Assembly (NCBI RefSeq): GCF_932526225.1 | Contig: NC_064042.1 | Location: forward strand, 4,015,001 to 4,079,000 | DNA length: 64,000 nt | Direction: 5' to 3' | Source of the DNA: Nematostella vectensis | Lineage: Eukaryota > Cnidaria > Anthozoa > Actiniaria > Edwardsiidae | Shown here: positions 33,633 through 46,200 of the stretch, piece by piece | Layout: each line of letters opens with the position of its first letter | How positions within the stretch are numbered: position 1 is the stretch's first letter | Notes under the pieces: generated by a model | The model's database searches: none | Told to the model about the DNA's origin: nothing | Seen by the model: the letters and a program-made list of their open reading frames with translations, nothing else | Translations under genes and position numbers: made by a program

Positions 33633-35740
33633 TATCCTTCAGAAATATGGATGCTTGAAAAGTTTAATGCCCTTATGAGTTGTTTAGGCTAAAAAGATCC
33701 AGCCAAGCATGCTTAAATACCGTATACAATTATCAGTTAAAGTAGGATCCTAGTCATCAGTATACAGTGTATTTCTGCCATTCTTGAAGATGACGGGCGT
33801 ATGTATATGTCAGTGCCATTGTATATGCTGTACGTTCTTGAGAGATTGTACGAATTTTATAGCCAAATTCCTAATTGGAGGGGAATTCTCCAAAAAAGAA
33901 GACGGGGAAAATCATCTTCCTATCTTTTTGGGTATATAATGTCGACCAATCGCTGTCCTTAGTGTATAAAATTATATATGAATCGCAGTGTATAAACTGT
34001 AATTCCTTAGGGGGTGTATGAGGATTTTTTCACTTCTGCTATCTCTTATGGTATAAAATTTTCAAGCAAATGCTATTCCTTAAGATATGTTTAACGGTTA
34101 TTTTTAAATGAACGCCCCTCTCTAATGAACGCCCCCCACCCTACCCCCATCTTTAAAACAAACGACATAGGAATTTTTCCGATTCTGCTAACTGTTAGAG
34201 TTAAAAAAGTCCTTCGATCACACCCAAAGTTCTAACTTTTATGGGTAAGAATTGCTGTTGACCAAACGCAAAGTGGTATCCCTGTTTCTAGAGTCTCCCT
34301 CGGGGTTGACGCAACTCCTTTTGCCATCCACTATATCCACTAAATTGTCAAAATTAGCTATCGCGGCTCCCCTGAAGGTTCGTGGGATAAGAACCAATGG
34401 TTTGGGTGGACCAACGTAGTTTGCTTGAGAGGCAAAGTTGGGAGGAACGTAGAGGAGAGAGGAGAAGACAGGGGGGAGGGGGGTTGGACAGGCAAGAGCA
34501 GTGGTTAGGACGCAAGAAGCGATATGGGAATTTAAGCACGAACGAAATAAATGAAATTTGTTTATAATATTTTATTATTATGTTTCAAATAACCGGGTTT
34601 AAGATTGATAACAAAAAGCGTGTGAAATACACAAAAACTTAAAATACCATTAGCAAAATAGTTCATGTTAGTAGTAAACCAGTTTAACAGTTATTTTTGG
34701 GGGTTCTCTAACCACTTGTAATGGACTCTTTTATATGACGACTATGACCACTTAGCTGGGGGAGGTACCAAGTTTGACTTCTTCGCTGTTACAACTGCTT
34801 TATACGGTGTGTACAAGACGGTTTACAAGTAGATTTTAAGATGATCTTAAGAATAATAATATGGGGTATCGTACCGCATCTCTTTTTTATCTTCCTAAGA
34901 CGGCGAGTCCAAACGGGGAACCTTCACTGACACCCCGAAAAGCATTTAGTTTCGTTTGGATAAGGTTTCTAGCCTATGGGTGGCGACCTTCCTACGTAGG
35001 TGTGTCAGTGAGTTACCCTTGGACTGCCGTGACCTACGCAATAATTACATGGTGATTATTGACTACGGAGGTAGCACACTATTAACGCATCATTAACTCC
35101 CGGCACAAAATGGCGGTAAATTGTCTAAAATGATAAAGTTATAAAAATAGCGAAAGCGAAACCCATCACCTTGCGTTAATTTCCCGCGTGACAAGTACTA
35201 GCGTATCCCCGACACCCTGTTATAATTGTCCTGCGTGACACCAGCCTATGAACCTCAAACTGTGCAAGGCGTGATGTTTCGGGTCTACACAATAGGATAC
35301 CTTGGATGGGATTCCAAAGACTACTACCCAGAATTCAGCCAATCCCAAGTTAAAGCGTCGGAAGATATTTGTGATACTGAGTAGCAATAGAAACAATTCG
35401 AGGGTTTAGTTTAGAACGGTCGTGTTTATCCTGATTGTTTCGGATATTTTACAGCGTGATGATAGTGATGATACCATGATACACAGCATCGGGAATCTTG
35501 GAGGATTTCTCCAGTTCAGTGTGATTGGTAACATGCGGTTACACGGTAACAGATGGAACAATTGTGATATGGAACTCACGCGTTCGTAGCATTGTACGGT
35601 AACAAAAATCTATGGGGGTATAATAATACGAGTTATGATGGTAATTCTAGTGACTAAAACGTTTGATAATATTAACCTGTATACGAGGTTTTCTCAGCTA
35701 TAATCGCGCTGGTATTATCTTTGTACGCGACTGCAAGGGT
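33633..35740. other. No gene; 3' flank of R2
   Basis: Only short frames. From about 34,340 the sequence shares segments with the 3' flanks of R1 and R3 (gggataagaaccaatgg is private; tatgtttcaaataaccggg and taggataccttg are shared). The block was duplicated with the genes and has since diverged. Confidence 0.5.
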
Positions 35741-35769
35741 CTGTGGGACTATCTTACGCGCGAGTGGTA

Positions 35770-36710
35770 TTTCTAGAGCCTACCCTTTGATCACACGGAT
35801 CCTCGATATGAGCATCTTATGCGCTAGTGACTCTACTGCCTACCCTTTGATCACATGGGTCCGCGATATGAGCATCTTATGCGCTAGTGACTCTACTGCC
35901 TACCCTTTGATAACATGGATCCGCGATATGAGCATCTTACGCGCTAGTGACTATACTGCCTACCCTTTGATCACATGGGTCCTCGATATGAGCATCTTAC
36001 GCGCTAGTGACTCTACTGCCTACCCTTTGATCACATGGGTCCTCGATATGAGCATCTTACGCGCTAGTGACTCTACTGCCTACCCTTTGATAACATGGAT
36101 CCGCGATATGAGCATCTTACGCGCTAGTGACTCTACTGCCTACCCTTTGATCAAATGGATCCGCGATATGAGCATCCTACGCGCTAGTGACTCTACTGCC
36201 TACCCTTTGATAACATGGATCCGCGATATGAGCATCCTACGCGCTAGTGACTCTACTGCCTACCCTTTGATCAAATGGATCCGCGATATGAGCATCCTAC
36301 GCGCTAGTGACTCTACTGCCTACCCGTTGATAACATGGATCCGCGATATGAGCATCTTATGCGCTAGTGACTCTACTGCCTACCCTTTGATCACATGGAT
36401 CCACGATATGAGCATCTTACCCGCTAGTGACTCTATTGCCTACCCGTTGATCACACGGATCCTCGGTATGAGCATTTCACGCGCTAATAACTCTACTGCC
36501 TACCCTTTGATCACACGGATCCTCGATAAGAGCATCCTACGCACTAGTGACTTTACTGCCTACCCGTTGATCACACGGATCCTCGATATGAGCATTTCAC
36601 GTGCTAGTAACTCTACTGCCTACCCTTTGATCACATGGATCCGCGATATGAGCATCTCATGAGCTAGTGACTCTACTGCCTACCCGTTGATAACATGGAT
36701 CTGTGGCTTT
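35770..36710. repeat. 60-bp minisatellite 3' of R2 (about 16 units)
   Basis: Very regular 60-bp units (for example 'gcgctagtgactctactgcc', 'taccctttgatcacatggat', 'ccgcgatatgagcatcttac'). On the minus strand a unit reads [14 protein letters not shown] then TAA, a near copy of the R2 C-terminus [14 protein letters not shown]. The array therefore grew from the end of the coding exon. On the plus strand the 60-bp period leaves one long open frame that is a by-product. Confidence 0.9.
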
Positions 36711-37295
36711 AGTCCTGTGCAACTCCTGGTACTCACTCCCTCTTATGTCTGTGCCTACTCCCCTCTCGTCCCTACCACCAGGCCTGGCCGCAATGCGTGT
36801 CCCAGGATGCAGTGGGGCATACTGCGCATTCTCGCTGTATTGTGTCGTCGCCTGTAAAGATTGGTACACTTCAGGTGGTAAACCTCGTTTTCTTGTGTTC
36901 TCATAACCTGGCTCGCCTTGATCACCTGTGTCGTTCCTTGCTCTCCTCGCGGGTGGATTCTGTCTTCTCATTCTAGTGCTATCGACGCAATCGTACTTGC
37001 GATTGCCTGGCACATGCCGATCACGTGACGCATGTCTATTCATAGCTTCATACTGCGTGACATTGCCCCCTTGCGTTACATCCTTGTATTGCGTGACATT
37101 GCTCCTTTGCGTTACATCCTCGTATTGCGTGACATTACTACGATTGGTTGGTTGTGCTGGTGTATTGTTCACTGGTTCGTATTGTGGAATGGGGTCAGGG
37201 GTGGGTCCCCTATGTTCCGATGGGGCGACCTCATAGTCTCCCATCCCTGGGATTGTGTTTCGGTCTTGGTTGACATTTTCTTGCATCGCTACATT
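36657..37295 (-). CDS. R2 cytoplasmic tail exon
   Basis: 213 codons including TGA. Tyrosine sites: DYEVA, QYEPV, QYEDV, QYKDV, QYEAM, KYDCV, GYENT, VYQSL, QYAPL, SEYQEL, CYQRV. SEYQEL fits the strict ITIM pattern (S/I/V/L-x-Y-x-x-L/V/I). TQY-x-DV sites are ITIM-like with Thr at -2. YENT fits a Grb2-type YxN site. Most complete tail of the three. Confidence 0.88.
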   Translation of the reverse strand, partial: NVAMQENVNQDRNTIPGMGDYEVAPSEHRGPTPDPIPQYEPVNNTPAQPTNRSNVTQYEDVTQRSNVTQYKDVTQGGNVTQYEAMNRHASRDRHVPGNRKYDCVDSTRMRRQNPPARRARNDTGDQGEPGYENTRKRGLPPEVYQSLQATTQYSENAQYAPLHPGTRIAARPGGRDERGVGTDIRGSEYQELHRTKATDPCYQRVGSRVTSS

Positions 37296-40200
37296 CTTAA
37301 GCGCAAGCATGAATTAAGTTTAAAATGTTTGTTCACTTTTAAATAGCTCAGTAATACTCGGACATAACCCAGTATATTTTTTCAGGAAAAATTTTACCTG
37401 GAATCCAGAGTAGCCTGCGTTATCTGCTTCAGATCTGTGTGAGAAAGGATAATGTTAATTCAAGATCAAGAATATAAAGCGCTATTATAAAATAAAGTTT
37501 TAATACCTTACTCTCTTTGCTGTTACACCTGTGAAAAAAAAAGAAGCATTGATAAAAATTACTTTAAGTTATCGTTACAAAAGTTGAAAAATAAGAAGTT
37601 AAAACTTACCTGCTCTTTTCAGCACCACGATGTAGCCAATCAGACCAAAGATGACCAAGAACAAGATTGCGACCAACACAGCAAGACCAACAATGGTGGA
37701 ATTCAGATCATTTACATCGACAACTGGAACAAACATAAAAAAATAAGAAAATAAGAGGAAGGGTTAACATGACGTCACAACTTAATTTTTTGCTGCCTCA
37801 TCACGTGACCAAAATAATAACCCGTGGGGTGGCCCGGATTAGCACACGAAACCTTTGGGGTACAACTGATTATCCTGTGACTTTATAACGTAAATACACG
37901 TTACATGTGGATCAGCCCCGATGATCAAAGGACTAGCACACATACATGTGGGGGTGGTACTGATGGTCATAGGACTAGCGCACTTACCTGTGGGGGTGGT
38001 GCTGATGGTCACGTGACTAGCACACGTACATGATTGGGTGGTCCTGATGTACACCGTGTCACGCCTCGTGTCTCCCCGCACCGACACAGTGACCTCCACC
38101 TCGTACAGAGTGTCAGGCTCAAGATCATCCAACACGCACGACAGCGAGGCTGAACTACTGACACCTGATGACGTCGCCCAGTCACGTGACGTCCCAAGTA
38201 TAGGTCTAGCGCACATCGCACACTGCACATACCCAGATGAGTTTCACCACGTGACTTTCTATCTTTTGAAGATCTTGAAAACATGCTATCTGAATTACAT
38301 GCTATCTGGGTTACACGCTATTTGGGTTACACGCTATTTGAATTTCATGTTCTCTGGACAGTACACGCTATCTGGATAACACGTTATTTGAATTGCATGT
38401 TCACTGGATTTCACACTTTTTGGATCTACTTCGTACTAACCCGTCAGACACTTTCCAGGCTTGGTCGTAGCAGCGGTAGTGGGCGTAGCAGCGGTGGTGG
38501 GCGCGGCTTGGGTGGTCAGAGGAAGGGGGACGTTGTTTGAGGGTATTGCTGGAAAAATGATGAGGTATTATTTTTTTTTTCAAATATATGCTTGATAGGA
38601 CCGGGTGCAAGTTGTCACTAAGTGCCAATCACCGGTAAATTTCGCAGCTTGAATTATGGCTAGTGGACTCTTTTGTGGTAAACGCTATTTGGATTGCATA
38701 CCATCTAGATTGCCCGACATTTGGATGGGAAGCTGTCTAGATCTACGCGTTCTACTTACCTGTTAGGGGTTGCACGCTATTGGGATCGATGTCCAAGCCA
38801 TAGTTTGGGGCATTCTTGAGTAACTCGCTCTTAAAGTATTCCTCGGGGTCAGAGACATCGCCAGTGAGAGTGAACGACGCATCTACGATGACACTTCCAT
38901 TCCTGTTCAAGCAAGGTGGAGTAGAGTTAAACCAACTGAAACAAATATATGTATATATGTAGACATAACGGAAAAACATGACATGAAGCTTCAAAAAGGC
39001 CCATTTCACATCAAATAAGGCGGAAAATTTCTCTAAGTACTTAGTGAGTAATAGCAAACAAAATATTAAATGCGACTTTTTTTAAAATTGATGCGACTTT
39101 TTGTAAAGTATCATAGAAATTTGAGCTTTTCGTCCCTGAGCCCATACATAGCGAAAGGATGATAAAGGTAAAAATATCTTAAAAAGCTAAAATCGGGGTA
39201 TGTGCATTTCGGCCTCATTTTATTTGTGTTTTGAAAACATTTCCAGAATACAAGGAACCGATGGTCATTGTAAGAAATTGTCTTTCTTTCTCTATCTCGA
39301 ATTGCGCATTTTCCAGGTTTTTCCGTCTTGTAATATACGAATGTTTCTACGAACTTGCCTGAACGACAAACTGCTTCTATTGAAACAGGGGCCTTGTGCT
39401 GCATCACACTGGAAACAAAAGAAACGTCTTATTATTGTAATAAGGACGACTTAAAGAGTGTCTGTCGTAAAGTACAAAGTGTGACAAGCCATCTACTGAT
39501 TTAGGGAAGCTGTCCCAAGCTGTTTCGATTGAATTACGGAATAAAGCATGAGTAGCTGTTTGTGATTTCGCTCATAATTTGTCTTCTAATTCTGGTTGAA
39601 AACAATAAGAAAGGCGTGGCTGACAAGGGCTCTTTAAAGGGGGTCAGCTTGTTGTTCTCGCCAGTACAAGGTCCTGAATAATAACATTCAGGAGCATTCA
39701 AGCGAAATGTAAGGACCTATTATTGGTCAGGAAATATACAAATATAGAAGAGTAAAGACGACTAAGACTGTGACAAAGTTTTTATCTCTCGCTGGTGGTG
39801 CATTATGGGTAGGATAAGTTTGTTTGACATTGGTGTAATGCCGGTACGTCCGCTCATCTCTCGGTCTGTTCAGAGAATAATTCAAACGTAACATCAGTAA
39901 CATATAAACTTACCAAGTTTTCAATTTGTTGGCGGTCGTTGTCAGTCACATCCCATTTTCCATCCTTTTTTATTGCATTTTTGTTTCTTATCCTCCAAGA
40001 CATTATCAGATTTGTTCTCCTGATATCTGTGCCAAACGAATAAAAAAGCAAAGTATTTAGGATTCAGCACATACTAGATTCTTATATAATAAAAAACAAA
40101 CGGTGAACTCCTACTGTATCTACAAAAGGCACAGTTAAAATGCAATGTCTATTTATATCTGTTAAATCTGTTTGTCGATCAGTTTGGTTAAGACACTTGT

Positions 40201-43200
40201 AATACTCAATTGTCTACCAAATCTGTCCGTCGATTTGTCGATTTTGTCAATTTGGCTAAGAAATGTGTAATATAGCCGTGCTCAATGTATACTAACCCAA
40301 ATAGAAAGTAATGTTGGCCAGTGGATAACCTTCAACTGAGCAGGAGATGTTTTGGCCTCGTTTAAGCGGTACGGCGTAAGAAGCGTTCTTGTTATCAGCA
40401 CTGAACGATATCAACGATGCCCGTCCTGTTGTGCACGTGACAACCGGTGGTTGGAGAAGGTTTGTCTTCATCTCCACAGTAACATTTGTCAGTGCATCGT
40501 TGGCAAGGCAGATGGCATTAGGTTTGTTAAGACTTGCATCTGTAAATCAAAAGAACAGGCCACTATCATGAGAAATCAAAACACAAAACATCAGTAAATC
40601 AAAACAAGGCACAATGAAGAAAAATCAAATCACAACACATCATTAAATAAAGACAGGCCACAATCAAGAAAAATCAAAACACAACACATCAGAAAATCAT
40701 AAAAAGACACAACCTAGCCAAATATAAAAATACAACATTTAGGTCATTTGTGCATTCCAAGAATAATTTGCCGAAATCAGATGACTTGTTGGGTACCATA
40801 AGGAGCACCACCAAGCATGGTGTTTCACTGGACAAAACATGTACCGGAGATGGTAAAGAGACTACGGTTGACATGTGGTCACGTGATCAAAGGAGCTACC
40901 GGAGATGGTAAAGAGACTACGATTGACATGTGGTCACGTGATCGAAGGAGCTACCGGAGATAGTAAAGAGACTACGGTTGACATGTGGTCACGTGATCAA
41001 AGGAGCCTGTCAATCAATCAAACGTTCTATTCACCTAAGCAGACAAATATCAAGTGTATCAAGCCATAAAAACAGACCACGCATGTAAACTATTTTTATT
41101 GTTAAGTTTGTAGATAGAACCAAGGCGCAATAATAATGATTAAATTTTAAGAAAAAAGCAAAAAAAAAACACTATAAGGATCCAAAACGAGCCAAAAATT
41201 GGTAACGAGTTTTCAAGCTGCACACACTATATCGGACCATCTGAAAGGAAAAAGGAAAAATGTATAAGAGTATGGTAGACTGTCACTGAGCTGGGCGAGG
41301 CTCGTACCCAAATTGCTAAGGAATTTATCTTATTCTAAACGCATTTCTACTACGGTTTCAAGTCTGCGGCGACCATGAGCAGCAGTAGGCATGTAGAGAT
41401 TGTGTGCGACAGGTTACCGACACCAGGGGAGATAGGTGGGCCAAATCTTTCCCGCTTACCCTGAACGCTATTACTGATACTTCAGCCAAAAAGGACACCG
41501 ATAAATTTTTATACTACCTGGGCTGAAATGCCTTATATCTGCTGGAATGCAACTCACGCCACCCGAAAGGGAGAACAAACATTCTACGACTTGTAAGTTA
41601 ATTCATGCTCGAAGATCCAGCGTACTTTGCGAGAGCTCCCAAAGGTCACCTACGCGTTATTTTTCGAACAGGATTTTTATGGCCGAGAAAAAAAGGCGCT
41701 GGATCCTCGACCATGGAGTTAATTATATGCAGTAAAAATACATCGTCATGTTAATTTTAAACAAATTAGCAGTGTCATATAATATATCAGCTATTTACAT
41801 TGGTCTACACCTGTCTTACTCCATAAGAAAGTTATTCTTTCTCCATAAAATATACATACATTCTTTTTTTTCTATAAAATTCGTTTGGTAATACACACAT
41901 CTTCGCAAAATATTTTTATTTCCCCGAACCCCCCCCCCCCCCCCCCCCCCGGAGTTTGTTGTCTTGCTATAAACTGATAAGAATAGATTTCAGAGACGCT
42001 TTCCGAGAGGATCAAGTCAGAAGAAACATCAGTGAGAAAGAAAAGTGTACAAAATCTTCTTCTCATGGCTGCCTTACATTCACTGAAACAGATATAAATG
42101 TTCTTAATTTTGTAACAATAGGTATCACAAATTTCAAAAAGAGCAACTAGCAGTAAACGACGTACCTTGTCTTGTTCGTATGAAGGGATTAATTTTCCGC
42201 AAATATTGGCTATGGAAGGGATGCACTTATTCTGACATTCAAGTATTTTTTTACATATTTACGGATATTTCATTGTTTACAAGCAAGCTCATCAACTATG
42301 GATATCACTTTTCTCAAGAGTAATCTCTGGTAACAAATTACTATTGGAATGCATCGTTGCGTAACCAAGTACAGTAATGATTGACATATAGGGAAATAAG
42401 AATCTACAATTAATATAATACTTACATGTTACAGTAATATTGACTCTTTCGCTTTGCTTGGTGTTGTTGCAGGCACTTTCCGCGAGGCAGCTGTAAGAAC
42501 CGGTATCATTCAACGACCCGCTAAATATAAGACTTCTATTGCTGCTAAACCATTCGCTGTTCTTGTACCAAGTGATGCTGACAGGTCTAACCACATTAGT
42601 TGTACACTCCAAGGTAAAGGGAACTCCTCTTTTTACCATTGGAGCTGAAATGTTGACGAACTTTATATTTTCTAAAAAGGTAAAATAAGTAAATAAATAA
42701 ATGTCTTGCAGCATCATTCCATAGCTCGATAAATTTTTAATAAATACACAAAAATAATCTTTAACAGGTTTCATACCTTGCACATCAATGCTAATTGTGC
42801 TATTCTGACCAATTCCTGCTGTGTTATTTGGCACACAAGTGTATTCATGCTTTCCTAGAGTGTTTAGCGTCAAGTTGAATACCCCTCTAGACTTCTCTAT
42901 CAAAAGGGTCTTGTTAACGAAAAGCGAGTAGTGGATGTCATCTGGTTTACCCGTCGCTGTGCAGTTAAAATAAATGCTGGTCCCCCTGCAGGTTCTTAAA
43001 ATGTCTAGATTTTTATACGCGGTTGTTTATTGTAGGAGAATATATCTGTGTCGTATCCCGCAGTGCTTCGTGGGATTTCAAATAAACCAGCACACAAGCG
43101 TGACTAAAGACGATTCTAGGCTTGACAACCTCCAGCGGTCTTGGCAACGTACTTCTAAATATTATCATGGTTCTGTACAGGACCCGAAATGATCCCAGGA

Positions 43201-46200
43201 CCCGAAACGATCCCAGGGCCCGAAATGATCCCCAAAAGTACCCCAACTGATCCTCGGACCCGAAACAATACCGAGGAGTCCCCGAAATCAACCCCAAGGA
43301 ATTGCGGTAATGGACAAAGGGAAAGCAGAAGAAATACTTGCACTTCTTGAAGCATAATTAAGGGTTAACAGCGACTCGATTTCTAAACAACGTGACTTAA
43401 AAATATTAAATTTCAACACAATACTTCTATTTATTACATTGCCCGGCGTTAAACCCATAAACAGAGTCTAAAACAAATACACAACTTTTAATTGCTACTG
43501 AAAGAAATACAGCATGTATAAACATAGCACAGCTTTGCTCAGATCATTCAAACTTTTGACCTTCCATCACACTCTGCGGTTGCGGTTCAAACACATGACT
43601 CTGACACTATAAATCTCATTTCCGGTAAACATCCCCCCTAAAAATTTATATTCATTCGACAACCTAAACATGTATTTCACCACGAAATCCTTGTTCACAC
43701 GAGCGAATATTTACCGACACATTTTAGGCAGCCGGTTTGGTCGAGAAGATGTAATGACAAAAGCACACTGAGTTATACACTCGAACAACCCTACTACCGA
43801 TGCAAAATATTAAAAGGATGTGGCTTTTGTTGGTTGAAAGCAATATTATGTGAGTTTTGAACTTCCTTATGTAGTCGTGCGTACACCCCTGCATGATCTC
43901 ATGATATGATAGGTCTTTCATTCACCGAAAACAAACATGCCAAAAAATAACTTTAAAACATTTCGCTTCCTATAAAAAGCAGCATGTCCTATCTGTAAAG
44001 ACTTTTTTTATGGCTTGTTATGTAAAAATGATTTATCCACGCCGGGTTCTTCAAATTACGATCACAAAGAATTGTTAGTTGACCCCAATTTCTGACTCAA
44101 CCACTGTATTCCCCCGCAGTCGTATGTTAAAATCTTAATACTATAGTTTTAGTTAATGTAAATTTCCTTTTAATAACACAAACAAAGCTAAATGTATCAT
44201 ATGTTTTTAAAACTGAAAGCCAATCCTTACACATTCCTTTAGTTGTCCATTACTGTAATTCCTTGGGGTTCATTTCGGGGACTCTTGGGGATCGTTTCGG
44301 GTCCCGGGGTCAGTTGGGGAACTTTTGGGGATCGTTTCGGGTACTGGGATCGTTTCGGGTCCTGGTATGATTTCGGGTCCTGTACAGTTCTCGGTGCCCG
44401 AGATTTTGTCACTATTACGTTACCCATAAAGCACTGCGGGCAACGGCTCATGGATTCTCAAAGTCCAAACTTATTTGAATTAGATGTATGAAAGTATACA
44501 TATATATACCATACCTTTGACTGTGACGGTGACGCTCTTGTTGTGTCCATCTCCCGCCTCGTTACTGGGAACACACGTGAAGATACTCACGCCAGAAAGG
44601 TTACGAGGAAGGACAAACAGTCCGTGCATCTGTGAGGCAAACTCCGTACCATTGCGATACAGAGTGTACGATATGTTTTCTGGTTTACCCGCCGCCGAGC
44701 AGTTTAACAAAATAATATCTCCAACGCATCCAGAAGACGAGTTTGCGTCAAGTGACGTTTTCTCTGGTTTATCTATAAAATGCTAAAGTAAGCTAAAATG
44801 CTTTTTAGCCGAGAAGAAATCTAACAGAAAAAAAATCACAAAAGTACAGTAGGCTAAAAAATCCTTTAAATAGAGAAGTTGCTTTCATGTACGGCTGATG
44901 ACAACAATCATATTAACAAAGACGCCGTATCGAAACGTTGACAACATATTGCCACAGACACCGTTATCCACTTGAGTGCGCTTACATTTCAAGGCAAAAC
45001 ATGGCCAGCCATGAAAGAAAAGAAACTGTGAGTGCTTATAGTTCCTTTATTATTACTTTACTTTACTTATTTTATTTCACCACTTTTCATTTGATATCAT
45101 TTCAGACAATGACAATGCTATACACATTCTACTGAATTGCTTTACAAGACATTTACAGCCTTACTACTGTGGTACCTATAAAAGCCCCATAAGAACACCG
45201 AGTTGAGTGTTTAGCATTATCTTGTGATGCACAAATGAGAAAATCTTAGTTACCAAGGATAGTTTATGGGGATACAACGGATAATACAGTCAGAAACACA
45301 ATATGGGATAAAGAATACACTCAAGGGTCAGCAGAAGAGACAGTTGGCAAAACGCGAAAAAAAAAGTGAAAAAAAAAAACAACAACTCACAGTTGATAGT
45401 TATACTCGTTGTGTTTGTGCCATTTAAACACTCGTTGCCGTTGTTCACGGTGCACGTGTAGGTCCCCTCATCTCTTCTCGTGATAGGACTGAACGTGTAG
45501 CTCCCGGAGTTGGTCAGCACCGAGCCGTTCGGATGGGAAACCGCTATGTTCAAAGGCGCTGTACCAGACGCGTCGCACTGCATGGTAAAACTATTTCCCT
45601 CTACAACAGTTTGTGACGGGGTCAGACTCGTGATGCGCGGAGGTGCTACATAAAGAAAAAAATGTACTTTTTATTATCATTCTTATCTTCGCAGACATCG
45701 CTAGAAAATTGAAACAGTTTGTAGTAGGGTAAAGCCTGTTATTTTTGGCGGTTCTAAGAAAAAAAAAACAGGGACAAAAAAGCATAAGTTAGTTTCTGCC
45801 AAAATATGTATGCGAGGATTGTCCTGATTGATTCTTTTCCCTCTATAACAGTTTTTGGCGAGGTGGCTAGTGATGCGCGGAGGTGCTATATATGGAGAAG
45901 GAAGGTCTTTTTTTTATTATTGCAGACAGCGCGAGAAAATGGTTGGTTGCAAGTCTAGCTTTTTGTTCTATTTTTTACGTTGCACGAGCAAAAAAAAAAG
46001 GGTGCTTGAGCTCACAGCGCTGATAGAAAAAATGTATTAAATAACACTTTCTTAAAAAAGGCTATTCTATTTGAGAAGCCGAAATGGAAAGAGAAATGAA
46101 TCAAACATCCAGCAACAAATATGTATCAAAGGTCTCGGTACATAATTTACAAAGTAAACTTACAATAGGCTGATGTCATTGACCAGCGCACGGTAAATCC

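Noticed and set aside
35721-36662. A 313-codon plus-strand reading frame with a 20-residue period ([20 protein letters not shown])
   Set aside because: It is generated by the 60-bp minisatellite, whose period is a multiple of three. The unit is explained by the minus-strand receptor C-terminus, and no splice or domain evidence supports the plus frame.
42292-42903. A 203-codon minus-strand frame that joins Ig4 and Ig5 of R2
   Set aside because: It reads through an intron. The Ig5 exon border (acceptor at 42,672) and the Ig4 donor at 42,776 are conserved with R1, so these are two exons, one of them truncated.
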